From Caballeronia calidae (GTDB taxonomy: Bacteria; Pseudomonadota; Gammaproteobacteria; Burkholderiales; Burkholderiaceae): DNA of 64,000 nt. This document shows, in pieces, positions 1 to 8,197 of this stretch. The notes under the pieces were generated by a model. It ran no database searches. It was not told where the DNA came from and saw nothing but the letters and a program-made list of their open reading frames with translations. The stretch lies in NCBI RefSeq assembly GCF_900044055.2, contig NZ_FCOX02000038.1:22755-86754 (forward strand), written 5' to 3'. The translations under genes and the position numbers were made by a program. Every line of letters starts with the position of its first letter. The stretch's first letter is position 1.

Positions 1-167
1 TTCAACTGGCCGCAATACAACGCGCCCTCCGCGGATCTCAAAACGAAATTAACCTTGTCGAGATCGTTCGAATCGATAATGCGGATGAGAAATCCGCCCT
101 TGACACCCGTGAGCGGAATACCGCCCGGAACGAGGCACAGGTCGGAAGGACTATCATTGTTTCTCAC
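1..167 (-). CDS. Small protein of unknown function, 3' end outside the window
   Basis: Only the first 55 codons are visible; the reading frame runs off the left edge. The start is a GTG preceded by GAAAGGATCACCA, and the in-frame peptide begins MRNNDSPSDLCLVPGGIPL. A nearby ATG (155-157) lies in another frame that stops after about 35 codons, so the GTG frame is preferred. The peptide resembles the N-terminal half of its upstream neighbour at 254-586: both carry a P-G-x-P-L-x-G-V core, then an I-I-D-S stretch, and later a Y-C-x-Q motif. The two genes therefore look like a tandem duplication, co-transcribed with an 86-base gap. No family was recognised. Confidence 0.55.
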   Translation of the reverse strand, partial: MRNNDSPSDLCLVPGGIPLTGVKGGFLIRIIDSNDLDKVNFVLRSAEGALYCGQL

Positions 168-253
168 TGGTGATCCTTTCTAACAGGGATTTGACTCGCC
201 CGAGTCGAAACGCACGGCGCGACTCGGCGCGTCTCCGATTCAGGGCTATCGCC

Positions 254-586
254 TCACATTTCGTTTGCGTGATTCGAGCCATTGCCGCGGAGCGATTGGC
301 CGGAGTCGCCAATGACCGCCGTTCTGACATAACTGTTTATTCCGCCGGCGACCATCATCGAACGTCCCGATTCAAGCGCCATGCAAAGCAGCGCGTGCCG
401 GTTGCGTCGGCGCCGCGTGTCCATCTGCGCGCAGTATTGCGTTCCGTCAGGCGCCTGCACGAGATAATTTACATAGACCGATGCATCGGAATCGATGATC
501 CCGACGATCACTCCAGCCCGTACGCCATCCAACGGAGTTCCGGGATGAACAAGGGATGGAATCACGGGCGAACTTCTGATCTTCAT
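254..586 (-). CDS. Small protein of unknown function, tandem paralogue of the preceding gene
   Basis: A 110-residue soluble protein beginning MKIRSSPVIPSLVHPGTPLD. The start is well supported by AGGAG 7-11 bases upstream. The segments PGTPLDGVRAG, IIDSDA and QYCAQM align with the first 55 residues of the next gene downstream, which shows duplication of a short domain. There is no signal peptide, membrane segment or recognisable catalytic motif. A candidate promoter would lie in the AT-richer DNA beyond 600. Base composition here is visibly lower in GC than in the rest of the window, which fits acquired DNA. The function is unknown and I assign none. Confidence 0.55.
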   Translation of the reverse strand: MKIRSSPVIPSLVHPGTPLDGVRAGVIVGIIDSDASVYVNYLVQAPDGTQYCAQMDTRRRRNRHALLCMALESGRSMMVAGGINSYVRTAVIGDSGQSLRGNGSNHANEM

Positions 587-1004
587 CCTTTATTCTCCTG
601 ACTGATGATGCGGCCGTTTAAAAGAATGAGTCCGGGTGGTCCGGGCAGGCGATTCGTTAGCGACAGAAAGCTTCTGCTCATACTTAAAAGGTTAGATATA
701 TCAGGCTTTTTATGTAATTTTTTAATCATGCATTGAACTTAAGCGGACGTTTCATCCATCCGCCACGAATAATCAGCGATAAAGACCTCCCGCGCGACGC
801 GGAACGCGTACGCCTGGTGAAGTAGAAATTTTAGTAGATCGAGGAAAACGATTAATTGCTTCGGAATTCCTCGATTAATTAGAGCGTAAATCCATGCCGC
901 CGGAATTTTGCCGATCGGAATTGTAAATTGTCAGTTTTTTACAGAAGGCGCGCGCAATGCGGCACGCCGCAAAGCTGCGGCGTGCTGTCGACCAACCGCG
1001 CATT
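587..1004. other. Intergenic stretch, AT-rich, no gene seen
   Basis: About 420 bases without a convincing coding frame. It is AT-richer than its surroundings, especially 675-735 and 815-925. It must hold the promoter for the minus-strand small-gene pair at 1-586. No strong inverted repeat or terminator was found. Confidence 0.5.
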
Positions 1005-1934
1005 TCAGGCCGCGCGCGCGCGACGCGCCTCGTACGCTTTCAGATGCGCGTAAGCCACCGCCAGTGCGGACACGCCCTCGACCGGCGTGCGCCGCCGCGA
1101 CAGCAGATCGCCGACGATGTGGTCCGCTTCGATCGGCGCGCCGCTTTCCAGATCGCGCAGCATCGACGCGGTCATCAGCGAGCCGCGCTCCGAGAAGAAC
1201 GCACGTGCGCGCATGACGACCGCATCGCCCGGCGCATGCGCATGGTCGCGCGCGACGCCGCTGCATTCGTCGAAGAGCCGGAACAGCAGCGCCTCGCCGC
1301 CCGGCACCGCGACGATATCGCCGATGGGCGCGCGCATCAGGCAGGTGCCCGTCGCGAGCGTGGCGAGGAACACCCACTTGTCCCACATCGACTGCAGGAT
1401 GTCCTCGCTCACGCTCAGCTCGAAGCCCGCGCCGCCGAGCTGCGCGGCGATCGCGTCGATGCGCGTGGAGCGCCCGCCCGCGCGCTCGCCGATGGTCATC
1501 GAATGCATGTTGTTGAGGTGCAGGATCTCGCCGTCGGCGTCGAGCGTCGCGGCGATCACGCATTGGCCGCCGAGCACGTTCGCCGGGTCGAAGCGCGCAT
1601 CGAGCGCGTCGAGATGGCCCATGCCGTTCAGGAGCGGCAGGATCGCCGTATCGGGGCCGACGGCGGGCGCGAATGAATCGATCGCGCCTTGCAGGTCGTA
1701 AGCCTTGCAGCTCAGCAGCACGAGGTCGTAGGGACCGTCGATGTCTTTCGCGAGGACCATCGGCGGACAGGCGAACGCGAGATCGCCCTCGGGGCTCTTC
1801 ACTTTGAGGCCGCACTGCCGCAGCCGCTCGGCGCGACGTTCGCGCACGAGAAAGGTGACGTCCCTGCCCGCTTCGAGCAGCCGCGCACCGAAGTATCCGC
1901 CGATGGCCCCCGCACCCACTACCAGAATCCGCAT
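1005..1934 (-). CDS. Ketopantoate reductase family (PanE/ApbA-like) NADPH dehydrogenase
   Basis: 309 residues, the usual length for the family. The N-terminus MRILVVGAGAIGGYFGARLL is a Rossmann fold with the G-A-G-A-I-G-G-Y-F-G pattern typical of 2-dehydropantoate 2-reductases. Further in are LLSCKAYDL and LLNGMGHLDAL, matching the family's K-A and N-G-x-G-H substrate-site motifs. The family reduces 2-dehydropantoate to pantoate with NADPH in coenzyme A synthesis. Burkholderiaceae carry several paralogues, and with no pantothenate genes next to it this copy may act on another 2-oxo acid. It is transcribed alone; the gap to the next gene is about 37 bases. Family confidence is high, substrate confidence low. 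Confidence 0.85.
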   Translation of the reverse strand: MRILVVGAGAIGGYFGARLLEAGRDVTFLVRERRAERLRQCGLKVKSPEGDLAFACPPMVLAKDIDGPYDLVLLSCKAYDLQGAIDSFAPAVGPDTAILPLLNGMGHLDALDARFDPANVLGGQCVIAATLDADGEILHLNNMHSMTIGERAGGRSTRIDAIAAQLGGAGFELSVSEDILQSMWDKWVFLATLATGTCLMRAPIGDIVAVPGGEALLFRLFDECSGVARDHAHAPGDAVVMRARAFFSERGSLMTASMLRDLESGAPIEADHIVGDLLSRRRTPVEGVSALAVAYAHLKAYEARRARAA

Positions 1935-1971
1935 GTCTCGCTCCGTGTCATTGGTTTGCTCTTTGCCGATG

Positions 1972-2355
1972 TCAGGCCTGCCACACGCCGTAGCCCGCTT
2001 CCCGCAAGCCGATCGCCAGTTCCACTTCCATGTCGCGCGCGCCGTCGTAGGGCATCGGGTTGTACATCTCGTACAGATGCGGCAGAAGCCGCAGCCCGAA
2101 CTCCCGCACGAAGCGGTTCGACTGGATGCCCGCCTTGTGTTTGTCGAAACGCACGTCCGGGTCGATGCCCGTCATGCCCACGTACACGAACGGCATGCCG
2201 GTCACGTAGTCGGGATTCGCGCGCCGAAAGCGCGCTTCGTTCCAGACCGTGTCGGACAGTTCGACGACGTAGACGGAATAGTGATGGCTGCGCGCACGCC
2301 GGGAGGGCGGCATGTTTCGGATGGCCTTCTCGGCGTGCTCGTTGCGGGCGTTCAT
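1972..2355 (-). CDS. Hypothetical protein with GIY-YIG-like fold signature
   Basis: 127 residues from the ATG at 2355, which follows no strong ribosome site; an internal ATG at 2313 is possible. The core HYSVYVVELSD, then FVYVGMT, then RFDKHKAG resembles the Y-x-Y and Y-V-G-x-T-x-x-x-x-x-R-x-x-x-H pattern of GIY-YIG nuclease domains. The later catalytic glutamate could be one of those in MEVELAIGLREAGYG. The family includes DNA repair and homing nucleases as well as many small stand-alone proteins of unknown role. The downstream neighbour is the reductase-like gene at 1005-1934, and the divergent neighbour is gnd. Assignment rests on motif shape only. Confidence 0.55.
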   Translation of the reverse strand: MNARNEHAEKAIRNMPPSRRARSHHYSVYVVELSDTVWNEARFRRANPDYVTGMPFVYVGMTGIDPDVRFDKHKAGIQSNRFVREFGLRLLPHLYEMYNPMPYDGARDMEVELAIGLREAGYGVWQA

Positions 2356-2594
2356 TCTAAGACGGCATCGCGCGATGCGCCCGGTCGGCCGGCGTCCAAC
2401 CTGCCGGATACGCCCCAAAGTGGTAAATTCGGGGCGGTCTGCGCTCGCGCAACGATCGGAGCGCCGCACGGCCGGCGCGCCGCCGATCGGCCGGAGACGA
2501 CCTCTCACGCGCGGGCGCCGCTACCATCGACACGTTTTCATCCCGAAGCCGCGCGCCACGAGCCGCGCTCGCTTCGGTCATTCGGAGATCAAGC

Positions 2595-4001
2595 ATGAGC
2601 AAACAAGCTATCGGCGTGGTAGGCCTCGCCGTCATGGGCCGCAATCTGGCCTTGAACATCGAGAGCCGAGGTCACGCCGTTTCGGTCTATAACCGCAGCC
2701 GGGCCAAAACCGACGAACTGATTGCCGAACATCCCGACAAGAAGCTCGTGCCCACCTACACGCTCGAAGAGTTCGTCGATTCGCTCGAAAAGCCGCGCCG
2801 CATTCTGATGATGGTGAAGGCCGGCGCGGGCACCGACGAGACCATCGCCCAATTGCGCCCGCTGCTCGACAAGGGCGACATTCTCATCGACGGCGGCAAC
2901 ACGCATTTCACCGACACCATCCGCCGCAATCAGGATCTCGCGAAGTCGGGCCTGCATTTCATCGGCACGGGCGTGTCGGGCGGAGAGGAAGGCGCGCTGA
3001 AGGGTCCGTCGATCATGCCGGGCGGACAGAAGGAAGCCTATGAGCTCGTCGCGCCGATCCTCACCGAGATCGCCGCGAAGGCGCCGGACGGCGAGCCGTG
3101 CGTCGCGTACATGGGCCCGGACGGTGCGGGCCACTTCGTGAAGATGGTCCACAACGGCATCGAGTACGGCGACATGCAGCTGATCGCCGAAAGCTATGAC
3201 GTGCTGAAGCGCGTCGCCGGTTTGTCGAACGAAGAGCTCGGCAAGGTATACGTCGAGTGGAACCAGGGCGAGCTGGACAGCTATCTGATCGAGATCACGT
3301 CGAAGATCTTCTCGAAGAAGGACGATGAGACGGGCAAGGATCTCGTCGATGTCATTCTCGACCGCGCCGCGCAGAAGGGCACGGGCAAGTGGACGAGCCA
3401 GAACGCGCTGGATCTCGGCGCCCCGCTGCCGCTGATCACCGAGGCGGTGTTCGCGCGCGTGCTGTCGTCGCTGAAGGATCAGCGCGTGGCGGCGAGCAAG
3501 GTGCTGTCCGGCCCGACGCCGAAGTTCGACGGCGATCGCGCCGCGTTCATCGAGTCGGTGCGGCGTGCGTTGTATCTGTCGAAGATCGTTTCGTATGCGC
3601 AGGGCTTTGCGCAGTTGCGCGCGGCGTCGGAAGAGTACAAGTGGGATCTGCATTACGGCGAGATCGCGAAGATCTTCCGGGCGGGCTGCATCATCCGCGC
3701 GCGCTTCCTGCAGAAGATCACGGATGCGTATGCGAAGAACGCGCAGCTCGCGAATCTGCTGCTCGATCCGTATTTCAGCGATATCGCAGCGAAGTATCAG
3801 GACGCATTGCGCGATGTGGTCGTCGCGGCGGTGAAGGCAGGGATTCCGGTGCCGGCGTTTTCATCGGCGATTGCTTATTTCGATGCGTATCGCTCGGAGC
3901 GCTTGCCCGCGAATCTGGTGCAGGCGCAGCGGGATTTCTTCGGCGCGCATACGTTCGAGCGGACGGATAAGGCGGGGAGTTTTCACGCGAATTGGGCGTG
4001 A
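2595..4001 (+). CDS. gnd: 6-phosphogluconate dehydrogenase, decarboxylating
   Basis: 468 residues, the length of the long homodimeric form. It converts 6-phosphogluconate to ribulose 5-phosphate and CO2, making NADPH in the oxidative pentose phosphate pathway. Visible motifs are GVVGLAVMGRNLALN (coenzyme fold), LIDGGNTHFTDT, the family signature GVSGGEEGALKGPSIMPGG, and GHFVKMVHNGIEYGDMQ with the catalytic lysine and substrate-binding residues. The C-terminal tail contains RTDKAGSFHANW, as in other long forms. It starts at ATG 2595 just after GGAGATCAAGC. It is a single-gene unit closed by a strong terminator at 4033-4062. Confidence 0.97.
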   Translation: MSKQAIGVVGLAVMGRNLALNIESRGHAVSVYNRSRAKTDELIAEHPDKKLVPTYTLEEFVDSLEKPRRILMMVKAGAGTDETIAQLRPLLDKGDILIDGGNTHFTDTIRRNQDLAKSGLHFIGTGVSGGEEGALKGPSIMPGGQKEAYELVAPILTEIAAKAPDGEPCVAYMGPDGAGHFVKMVHNGIEYGDMQLIAESYDVLKRVAGLSNEELGKVYVEWNQGELDSYLIEITSKIFSKKDDETGKDLVDVILDRAAQKGTGKWTSQNALDLGAPLPLITEAVFARVLSSLKDQRVAASKVLSGPTPKFDGDRAAFIESVRRALYLSKIVSYAQGFAQLRAASEEYKWDLHYGEIAKIFRAGCIIRARFLQKITDAYAKNAQLANLLLDPYFSDIAAKYQDALRDVVVAAVKAGIPVPAFSSAIAYFDAYRSERLPANLVQAQRDFFGAHTFERTDKAGSFHANWA

Positions 4002-4032
4002 TGATCGGGATCGATCTGATCGGGAAGTGAGA

Positions 4033-4062
4033 GACGCGGCTCCGTTGGAGCCGCGTTTTTTT
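4033..4062 (+). terminator. Rho-independent terminator of gnd
   Basis: Perfect 10-base stem ACGCGGCTCC / GGAGCCGCGT with a GTT loop, followed directly by a run of T. It lies about 30 bases after the gnd stop codon. Confidence 0.93.
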
Positions 4063-4162
4063 ATTCATCGAGCAACGTGAGGTTACTGACGCGGCGCAAG
4101 CGTTGATTACTTCGTTATACACACTTATTATCGCCCATCCGTGAATGATCAGTGGGTGAAAT

Positions 4163-4595
4163 ATGAGCAATCTTTATCGATACGGCATGCACACGGACCT
4201 AGGGCCCGCCGAACTATTCTTCCTTATCACAGTCGATGAAACCTATAGACAAACGGGTCTTGACGATCTGACGAGCGTCGCGATGATCCTGCTGGGGCAG
4301 CCCTTCCTTCCGACCCGAGGGAAATTCAAACTCGCGATCAAGGGCACCTCGGTTGCATCAATCGTCTCAAGAACAATGCTGCCCTTCGACATCATACAGG
4401 ATATTGCCGACTGTCACGTCGTTTTCGAGCCTTTTGATGCTTCGCATCAAGTTCACTCGCAACCTTGGAGCATTCGTGGGACGAGCGATTCCGGGCGTAG
4501 GTTGGGTCCTTCTCGCTACCGATGTGTCCACGATTCTTTTTCGCTCCGTTCTGCTCTATAACAATATGGTGAGACCCGAGGATCGACTCAGATGA
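4163..4595 (+). pseudogene. STM2901-like small protein, broken by a +1 frameshift
   Basis: The first frame (from ATG 4163) reads MSNLYRYGMHTDLGPAELFF and continues to about IADCHVV. The second frame, one base on, carries LRIKFTRNLGAFVGRAIPG, then WVLLATDVSTI and YNNMVRPEDRLR, and ends at 4595. From memory of the Salmonella STM2901 family, these two halves together give one full protein: a helical N-terminus, a G-K-F-x-x-A-x-K-G-T-S centre, and a hydrophobic C-terminal segment. The break falls near the T4 run in GTTTTC at about 4421-4424; removing one T joins the frames. The end of the second frame overlaps the next ATG as ATGA, which fits an originally intact pair. It could be a real mutation, a phase-variable tract or a sequencing error. 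Confidence 0.7.
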
Positions 4596-4951
4596 CCGCC
4601 CAATCGCAAACCTGGGACCGTCTTGTCGAATACTTCGAAGCAAAGATCGGCAAGCCGCCCTTGGGACAGACTCGATTCACGCCCGAGACCGATCTCTATC
4701 ACGACCTCGACTTGAATCCACCCGAGATTTCAGCGTTGCTTCACGACTGGGGATTAAATTTTGGCGTCGACATCAGCGAATTCGACATCGGCCATTACTA
4801 TCCCTTCAGTCAATTGAGCAAACCGGCCTTCTTCTGGACGCTGCTCAGGTCGCCCTTTAGCCGACAGGCCCGGGAAACGCTCGGAGGCTGGCAACTCACC
4901 CTCGGCATGCTCGAGGAAGCGATGATTCGAGAAAAGTGGGTCGTCGATTGA
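4592..4951 (+). CDS. DUF1493 family, acyl-carrier-like protein
   Basis: 119 residues. The segment RFTPETDLYHDLDLNPPEIS is the characteristic DUF1493 core; it resembles an acyl carrier protein's D-L-x-x-D-S-L region, but the phosphopantetheine serine is absent and the position after D-L-N reads P-P. The C-terminal part continues with FGVDISEFDIGHYYPF. The start overlaps the stop of the preceding frameshifted gene by ATGA, which suggests translational coupling. DUF1493 and STM2901-like genes are neighbours in Salmonella as well, as I recall it. The function is not established. Confidence 0.8.
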   Translation: MTAQSQTWDRLVEYFEAKIGKPPLGQTRFTPETDLYHDLDLNPPEISALLHDWGLNFGVDISEFDIGHYYPFSQLSKPAFFWTLLRSPFSRQARETLGGWQLTLGMLEEAMIREKWVVD

Positions 4952-4961
4952 GCCATCCGCT

Positions 4962-6083
4962 TCAAGCAAGCTCCACCCACTCCCCATTCCCCCGACTGCT
5001 CCTCAACACCGCCTCCACGAACCTCAACCCCGCGACCCCATCCTCGACCGTGGTGAGCCACTCATCCCCCTGCGTCGTCCCGCTAAGAATGCAAGCCGCC
5101 GCATCCGTATAAACCTGCGCGAACGCTTCCAGATACCCTTCCGGATGCCCCGCCGGCACGCGCGTCGCGTGCAGCGCTTCGGGACTCTGCACGCGCCCGC
5201 GCGTGATGCGCTCCGATGCGCCGCCGATCGGCGTGAACCACAATTCGTTGGGCTTCTGCTGATCGAACGCGATGCCCGCCTTCGTTCCATACACGCGCAA
5301 GCGCAGCGCATTCTCCTCGCCCGCGGCGACCTGACTCGCCCACAGCATGCCGCGCGCGCCGCCCGCATACCGGAACATCGCCTGAACATGGTCGTCCACG
5401 CGACGATCCGCGACGAAGGTCGTCACTTCCGCCGATAGCTCCGCGGGCCGCATCCCCGTCACGTACTCCGCAAGCTGATACGCATGCGTGCCGATATCGC
5501 CGAGACAGCCCGCCGGACCCGCCAGCGCCGGATCGGTGCGCCACACCGCCTGCCGGTTCGCCTGCGTCTCCACGGGCAACGACAACCAGTCCTGCGCATA
5601 CTCGACCTGCACGACGCGAATATCCCCGAGCAGACCACGCCGCACCATCCCGCGCGCATGCCGCACGAGCGGATAACCCGTGTACGTATAAGTCACCGCG
5701 AACACGCGATCCTTCTCGCGCGCGAGCTTCGCCAGCGCCTCGCCTTCATCGAGCGACACGGCCAGCGGCTTGTCGCAGATCACGTGGATGCCCGCTTCGA
5801 GGAAAGCGGTGGCGATCGGCGCATGCAGATGATTCGGCGTGACGATCGCCACCGCCTCGATGCCGTCCGAACGTCCCGCTTCGATGCGCGCCATCTCGCG
5901 ATAATCGTCGTAGCTGCGTGCAAGCCCGATCGCCGCCGCGCTCGACGCCGCCCGCCGCGCATCCGACGACAACGCACCCGCGACCAACTCATAGCGATCA
6001 TCGAGCCGCGCCGCCATGCGATGCACCGCGCCGATGAACGCGCCCTCGCCGCCGCCGACCATCCCCAGCCGCACGCGATTCAT
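4962..6083 (-). CDS. Gfo/Idh/MocA family NAD(P)-dependent sugar dehydrogenase
   Basis: 373 residues. The N-terminus MNRVRLGMVGGGEGAFIGAV is the family Rossmann fold. AVAIVTPNHLH and VICDKPLAVSLDEGEAL follow, the latter holding the conserved E/D-K-P catalytic lysine; GDIGTHAYQLAEYVTG holds the D-x-x-x-H substrate motif. Members oxidise sugars or polyols, or reduce keto sugars. It is the last gene of the six-gene operon that begins with the LacI gene near 11.7 kb and overlaps its upstream neighbour by four bases, so it likely acts on the same sugar as the transporter and isomerase. The specific substrate cannot be read from sequence. The start is supported by GGAGACAAGCG. Confidence 0.9.
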   Translation of the reverse strand: MNRVRLGMVGGGEGAFIGAVHRMAARLDDRYELVAGALSSDARRAASSAAAIGLARSYDDYREMARIEAGRSDGIEAVAIVTPNHLHAPIATAFLEAGIHVICDKPLAVSLDEGEALAKLAREKDRVFAVTYTYTGYPLVRHARGMVRRGLLGDIRVVQVEYAQDWLSLPVETQANRQAVWRTDPALAGPAGCLGDIGTHAYQLAEYVTGMRPAELSAEVTTFVADRRVDDHVQAMFRYAGGARGMLWASQVAAGEENALRLRVYGTKAGIAFDQQKPNELWFTPIGGASERITRGRVQSPEALHATRVPAGHPEGYLEAFAQVYTDAAACILSGTTQGDEWLTTVEDGVAGLRFVEAVLRSSRGNGEWVELA

Positions 6084-7153
6084 CGCTTGTCTCCGATCCT
6101 GTCTCCGATGCCCAGCACGCCGCGCATCTGCTCGCGGCTCGCGCCGCTGCCGGCGAAGTCATCGAAGGCGCGCTCGGCCACGCGGATGATGCGATCGCGT
6201 ATGAACACCGCGCCCTCGCGCGCGCCGTCCTCCGGATGCTTCAACGCGCATTCCCATTCGAGCACCGCCCAGCCGGGAAAATCGTATTGCGCCATCTTCG
6301 AGAAGATCGCCTTGAAATCGATCTGGCCGTCGCCCAGCGAACGGAAGCGTCCCGCGCGATCCACCCAGCCCGAATAGCCGCCGTACACGCCCTGCTTTCC
6401 GTTCGGCCGAAACTCCGCGTCCTTCACATGAAACGCCTTGATGCGCGCGTGATAGATATCGATGAACGCGAGGTAATCGAGTTGCTGCAATACGAAGTGA
6501 CTGGGATCGAAGAGGATATTCGCGCGCGGATGATCGTCCACCGCGGCAAGAAACCGCTCGAACGTCACGCCGTCATGCAGGTCCTCGCCGGGATGCAGTT
6601 CATAACATACGTCGATGCCCGCGCGATCGAACTCATCGAGAATCGGGCGCCAGCGATTCGCGAGCTCGTCGAACGCGGCTTCGACGAGACCCGCCGGACG
6701 CTGCGGCCACGGATAGATATACGGCCACGCGAGCGCACCCGAGAACGTCACATGCGCGCTCAGACCCAGACGCTTCGATGCCGCCGCCGCGAGCTTCAGT
6801 TGCGCGATCGCCCATTCGGTGCGCGCTTGCGGATTGCCGCGCACATGCGGCGCGGCGAAGCCATCGAACAAGGCGTCGTAAGCGGGATGCACCGCGATCA
6901 ACTGGCCTTGCAGATGCGTCGACAACTCCGTGATCGCGACGCCCGCATCGTCGACGGTGCGGCGGATGTCATCGCAATAGGCATCGCTCGATGCGGCCTT
7001 CTCGAGATCGATCAGACGCGGATCGGCGGGTATCTGAATGCCTTCATAGCCGAGCGAACCTGCCCACTTCGAAAGATTCGCGAGCGTATCGAACGGCGCC
7101 TGATCGCCCATGAACTGCGCGAGAAAAATCGCCGGGCCCTTGATGGTCTTCAT
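6080..7153 (-). CDS. Sugar phosphate isomerase/epimerase, TIM-barrel (AP endonuclease 2 fold)
   Basis: 357 residues from the ATG at 7153, chosen because AGAGGCGAAAG precedes it and the upstream in-frame codons cover an intergenic hairpin. Motifs include SLGYEGIQIP near the start, VCYELHPGEDLHDG, NILFDPSHF, and HVKDAEFRPN, all typical metal-site strands of xylose-isomerase-like barrels; WAVLEWECAL carries a late glutamate. Such enzymes isomerise or epimerise sugars, inosose-type compounds or 3-keto sugars. It is co-transcribed with the dehydrogenase at 4962 (4-base overlap) and the ABC transporter, so the pair probably forms the catabolic arm of the operon. Confidence 0.88.
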   Translation of the reverse strand: MKTIKGPAIFLAQFMGDQAPFDTLANLSKWAGSLGYEGIQIPADPRLIDLEKAASSDAYCDDIRRTVDDAGVAITELSTHLQGQLIAVHPAYDALFDGFAAPHVRGNPQARTEWAIAQLKLAAAASKRLGLSAHVTFSGALAWPYIYPWPQRPAGLVEAAFDELANRWRPILDEFDRAGIDVCYELHPGEDLHDGVTFERFLAAVDDHPRANILFDPSHFVLQQLDYLAFIDIYHARIKAFHVKDAEFRPNGKQGVYGGYSGWVDRAGRFRSLGDGQIDFKAIFSKMAQYDFPGWAVLEWECALKHPEDGAREGAVFIRDRIIRVAERAFDDFAGSGASREQMRGVLGIGDRIGDKR

Positions 7154-7172
7154 CTTTCGCCTCTGAGAGAAA

Positions 7173-7194
7173 GAAGGCCGAATGAACGGCCTTC
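7173..7194 (-). terminator. Intra-operon hairpin after the binding-protein gene
   Basis: GAAGGCCG / CGGCCTTC stem of 8 bases with a 6-base loop, followed on the minus strand by a pyrimidine-rich TTTCTCTC. It sits between the binding-protein stop (7200) and the isomerase start. Such hairpins commonly give higher mRNA levels of the binding protein than of downstream genes; here that is an inference. Confidence 0.6.
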
Positions 7195-7199
7195 GCACA

Positions 7200-8165
7200 T
7201 CAAAACGGCGAGTTCGGGAAATAGAACTGCTTCGCGTTGTCCTTCGTGATGAGCACCGAAGGGATGATCGTCGTCGGCGGCAGCTTGTCGCCCTTCAGGC
7301 GCGCTTCGGCGGTCAGCTTGATCGCGTCGTAGATGAACTTCGGCGAATACGATACATCGGCCTTCACGCGCGGATCGCCATCCATGATGCGCTTCACCGC
7401 TTCCTTCGATCCCGCGCCGCCGAACACTTCCTTGATATCCGTGCGCTTCGCCTGATCGATCGCCTTCAGCACGCCGACCATCATGTCGTCGTCGGCGGCC
7501 CACACGGCGTCGATATGCTTGAAGCGCGTGAGATAGTCCTGCATCACCTTGAAGGCATCGTCGCGATTCCAGTTCGCGTACTTCGCATCGAGAATCTTGA
7601 TGTCGGGATACTGCTTCATCACGCCTTCGAACGCGGTCCAGCGCTCGTTGTCGAGCGTCGTCGGAATGCCGCGCAGCGCGACGATATCGCCCTTGCCGTT
7701 CAGCGTCTTCGCGAGATACTCGGCGGGAATTCTGCCGAACGCGGTGTTGTCGCCGGCCACGTATGCATCCTGCGCGCTGGTGTCGGTGAGGCCGCGATCG
7801 ACTACCGTCACATACACGCCCTTCTTCTTCACCTGCGCCACCGGCTGCGTGAGCGACGCCGATTCCTGCGGGAAGATCACGAGCGCATTGATCTTGTTCA
7901 CCGTCACGAGATCCTGCAGCTGGTTCGCCTGCTCGGGCGCGCTCGCCGCCGTCTTCACGATAACCTTGAGATCCGGATGCGCCTTCTCCAGTTCCTTCTT
8001 CGCTTCGTTGGCCCACCACACGATGCCGCCCGTGAAGCCGTGGTCGGCCGTCGGAATCGCGACGCCGAGTATCACCTTGTCGGCTGCGAATGCGGACGAC
8101 GATGCGACGGCGAACGCGCTGGCCGCAAGCGTGAGCGCGCCGAGCGCGCGAAGCATTTTCTTCAT
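7200..8165 (-). CDS. Sugar ABC transporter periplasmic binding protein (ribose-type)
   Basis: 321 residues from ATG 8165, preceded by AAGGAGACATCGTC. A signal peptide is clear: MKKMLRALGALTLAASAFAV and then SSAFA before ADKVILGV. The mature part is a type I periplasmic binding protein: GVAIPTADHGFTGGIVWWAN, then INALVIFP, VVDRG, VAGDNTAFGR and VWAADDDMM, the usual sugar contacts of the RbsB group. The substrate is not resolved. It is transcribed with the permease 32 bases upstream. Expression of this gene may be raised over the catabolic genes by the hairpin just downstream. Confidence 0.93.
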   Translation of the reverse strand: MKKMLRALGALTLAASAFAVASSSAFAADKVILGVAIPTADHGFTGGIVWWANEAKKELEKAHPDLKVIVKTAASAPEQANQLQDLVTVNKINALVIFPQESASLTQPVAQVKKKGVYVTVVDRGLTDTSAQDAYVAGDNTAFGRIPAEYLAKTLNGKGDIVALRGIPTTLDNERWTAFEGVMKQYPDIKILDAKYANWNRDDAFKVMQDYLTRFKHIDAVWAADDDMMVGVLKAIDQAKRTDIKEVFGGAGSKEAVKRIMDGDPRVKADVSYSPKFIYDAIKLTAEARLKGDKLPPTTIIPSVLITKDNAKQFYFPNSPF

Positions 8166-8197
8166 GACGATGTCTCCTTGTCTTGTTGAACTTCCGG

